NCBI RefSeq assembly: GCF_000368865.1
Contig: NZ_KB849725.1
Location: 570,552 to 617,362 of the forward strand
Length of the DNA stretch: 46,811 nucleotides
Source of the DNA: Acinetobacter bouvetii DSM 14964 = CIP 107468
GTDB lineage: Bacteria; Pseudomonadota; Gammaproteobacteria; Pseudomonadales; Moraxellaceae
Direction of reading: 5' to 3'
Under the pieces are notes generated by a model, which searched no databases, was not told where the DNA came from, and was given only the letters and a program-made list of their open reading frames with translations. Position 1 is the stretch's first letter. The number at the start of each line of letters is the position of its first letter. The position numbers and the translations under genes were made by a program. Positions 42,644-46,811 of this stretch are shown piece after piece.

Positions 42644-42812
42644 ATATAGTCCTGACGCTTTTTATTCGGCAAAAGTGTTTGCGCAATGATAATTAAAAAC
42701 GTTCAAATAGTCCTGAATTATTACTATTAAAGCAAATTTGATCAAATTATGAATGAAAAAACGCAAAATGCATAAAAAATAGACACACAAATAAATAAAT
42801 TAAAAAATAGGG
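42644..42812. other. Intergenic region mlaA / rrn, AT-rich upstream element
   Basis: No ORF. It contains the mlaA promoter (not resolved) and, just before the rrn promoter, an A/T-rich run (about 42765-42810) of the kind that works as an UP element for rRNA promoters. Confidence 0.45.
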
Positions 42813-42840
42813 TTGCGTGTGGTAAGAAATGCTGTAGAAT
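42813..42840 (+). promoter_or_regulatory. rRNA operon promoter (P1-like)
   Basis: -35 TTGCGT (42813-42818), 16-base spacer, -10 TAGAAT (42835-42840), followed by a GCACATCC discriminator. An AT-rich UP-element-like tract precedes it. 343 bases before 16S. Confidence 0.75.
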
Positions 42841-43183
42841 GCACATCCATCGGCGGTGATGAAGATTAAAACTTCTTAAGAAACAAAGACTTGATTGAAT
42901 TGATTGAGTTTGGTTTTAAGAAGAAAGTTTGAAAATAATCTGAATTATCAGTTGACTTTCTAGAGATAGAGAGTAATATAGCCGACCTAGCTTGCTGGTG
43001 ACGAATCAGCAAGAAGATCATTAAGAGATTATGAAGAACAACTTGTGTGGATTTTTACTGGTTGATTGATCGAAATTATTTTCATTGATTGATGGTAGAA
43101 ATTACTCGAAGTTTATTTGAGAAATTAATGTCAGAAAATTGATGAGCCAGATTTGGTGTTTTGAATAAAGCACTATTGATTTT
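42841..43183 (+). other. 16S leader
   Basis: Transcribed spacer of the rRNA operon, with no gene. It should hold boxA/boxC antitermination and RNase III processing stems; I could not place them exactly. Confidence 0.5.
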
Positions 43184-44721
<1,538 letters not shown>

Positions 44722-44780
44722 ACGAAAGATTGACGACCGGTAAGAATCCACAACAAGTTGTTCTTCATTGATGTATCTGA

Positions 44781-44857
<77 letters not shown>

Positions 44858-44907
44858 TTCTGACTAGCTGTACAGAAAGAAGATGCATTGAATCTAGATG
44901 ATAAGCT

Positions 44908-44983
44908 GGGGACTTAGCTTAGTTGGTAGAGCGCCTGCTTTGCACGCAGGAGGTCAGGAGTTCGACTCTCCTAGTCTCCACCA
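44908..44983 (+). tRNA. alaT: tRNA-Ala (anticodon TGC)
   Basis: 76 bases, acceptor GGGGACT/AGTCTCC, anticodon TGC at 44941-44943, TTCGACT T-loop, encoded CCA. Confidence 0.97.
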
Positions 44984-45389
44984 TATATCGCTTTGCGATA
45001 TGGTTAAGTTAATAAATGAACAGTCAAAAGGCTGTTAGTTTAGTCCTTAAGCAAACGAAGTTTTAGATCCTAGAGATTAGCAAGTATAAGCGTTATGATA
45101 CGCGGACTTGATAATCTCTGTGATTTATCACGGTTTCCTGACCTGACGAAGGCTGGAAAAATCATTAACAGAATATATTTGAGTTGAAATAATTTGTTCA
45201 TACTCGTTTTAGTTAACTTAACAAGCAATTGTTAATGTTGAATGAAATGAGTTACTAGCGAAATTAACTGAATCAAGCGTTTTGGTATATGAATCTAATT
45301 GAAGCTGTACAGTGATTAAGTTCACAGAACTCTGAACTAAAATGTTGAAGATGCTACTTGTAGGCATCGTCGGCTGTTTGGGGTTGTAT
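44984..45389 (+). other. Internal transcribed spacer before 23S
   Basis: 406 bases with no gene. Contains processing and antitermination sequences for 23S; no insert or repeat seen. Confidence 0.6.

Positions 45390-46811
<1,422 letters not shown>

Overview
The window is a chromosomal segment of a gammaproteobacterium, almost certainly an Acinetobacter species. The 16S gene, the rpmI-rplT / pheS-pheT-ihfA cluster, a GigA/GigB-type phosphatase-STAS pair, a Nu-class YfcG-like GST and a scattered single type II secretion ATPase all point that way. I do not name a species.

Layout. (1) 1-5000: start of a heat-shock Hsp20 gene reading off the left edge, a YfcG-like glutathione transferase, three genes carrying TonB-C-like domains without a TonB anchor, a YqaA/DedA membrane protein, and an MFS exporter. 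(2) 5100-18000: rpmI-rplT and pheS-pheT-ihfA, which are contiguous in many relatives, are separated by about 8.5 kb. The insert holds a two-partner secretion pair (a 1229-residue haemagglutinin-type TpsA and its TpsB pore) plus several small housekeeping or unknown genes. (3) 18000-35400: mostly core genes: an Ala-rich lipoprotein, rho, trxA, ppx, then accA-tilS-proC-yggT, convergent polA, a 903-residue DUF2339 membrane protein, an mscS channel with an unknown partner, and gspE. (4) 35546-37883: an AT-rich accessory module with two HNH-nuclease genes, bounded exactly by two inverted 28-bp XerC/XerD (dif-like) sites. (5) 38000-42700: ohr, a small secreted protein behind a likely Fur box, a nitrilase-family amidase, gigB-gigA and mlaA. 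(6) 42800-46811: an rRNA operon with promoter, 16S, tRNA-Ile(GAT), tRNA-Ala(TGC) and the first 1.4 kb of 23S.

The most interesting structure is region 4. Its two sites share an identical XerC arm (ATTTCGTATAA) and near-identical XerD arms, have different 6-bp spacers, and face each other in inverted orientation. That is the architecture of the pdif modules that shuffle between Acinetobacter plasmids, but here it sits in a chromosome between gspE and ohr. Its cargo is two proteins with N-terminal HNH folds and unknown C-terminal regions. An 18-bp perfect inverted repeat brackets the second HNH gene. I propose it as a chromosomally captured pdif module carrying candidate defence nucleases; function is inferred, not shown.

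Other points: a 4 x 9-bp tandem repeat upstream of tpsA (possible expression switch), a sigma32-type promoter and structured leader on hsp20, a rho start region that carries CCTCCT instead of a Shine-Dalgarno sequence, and an MlaA with no cysteine to lipidate.
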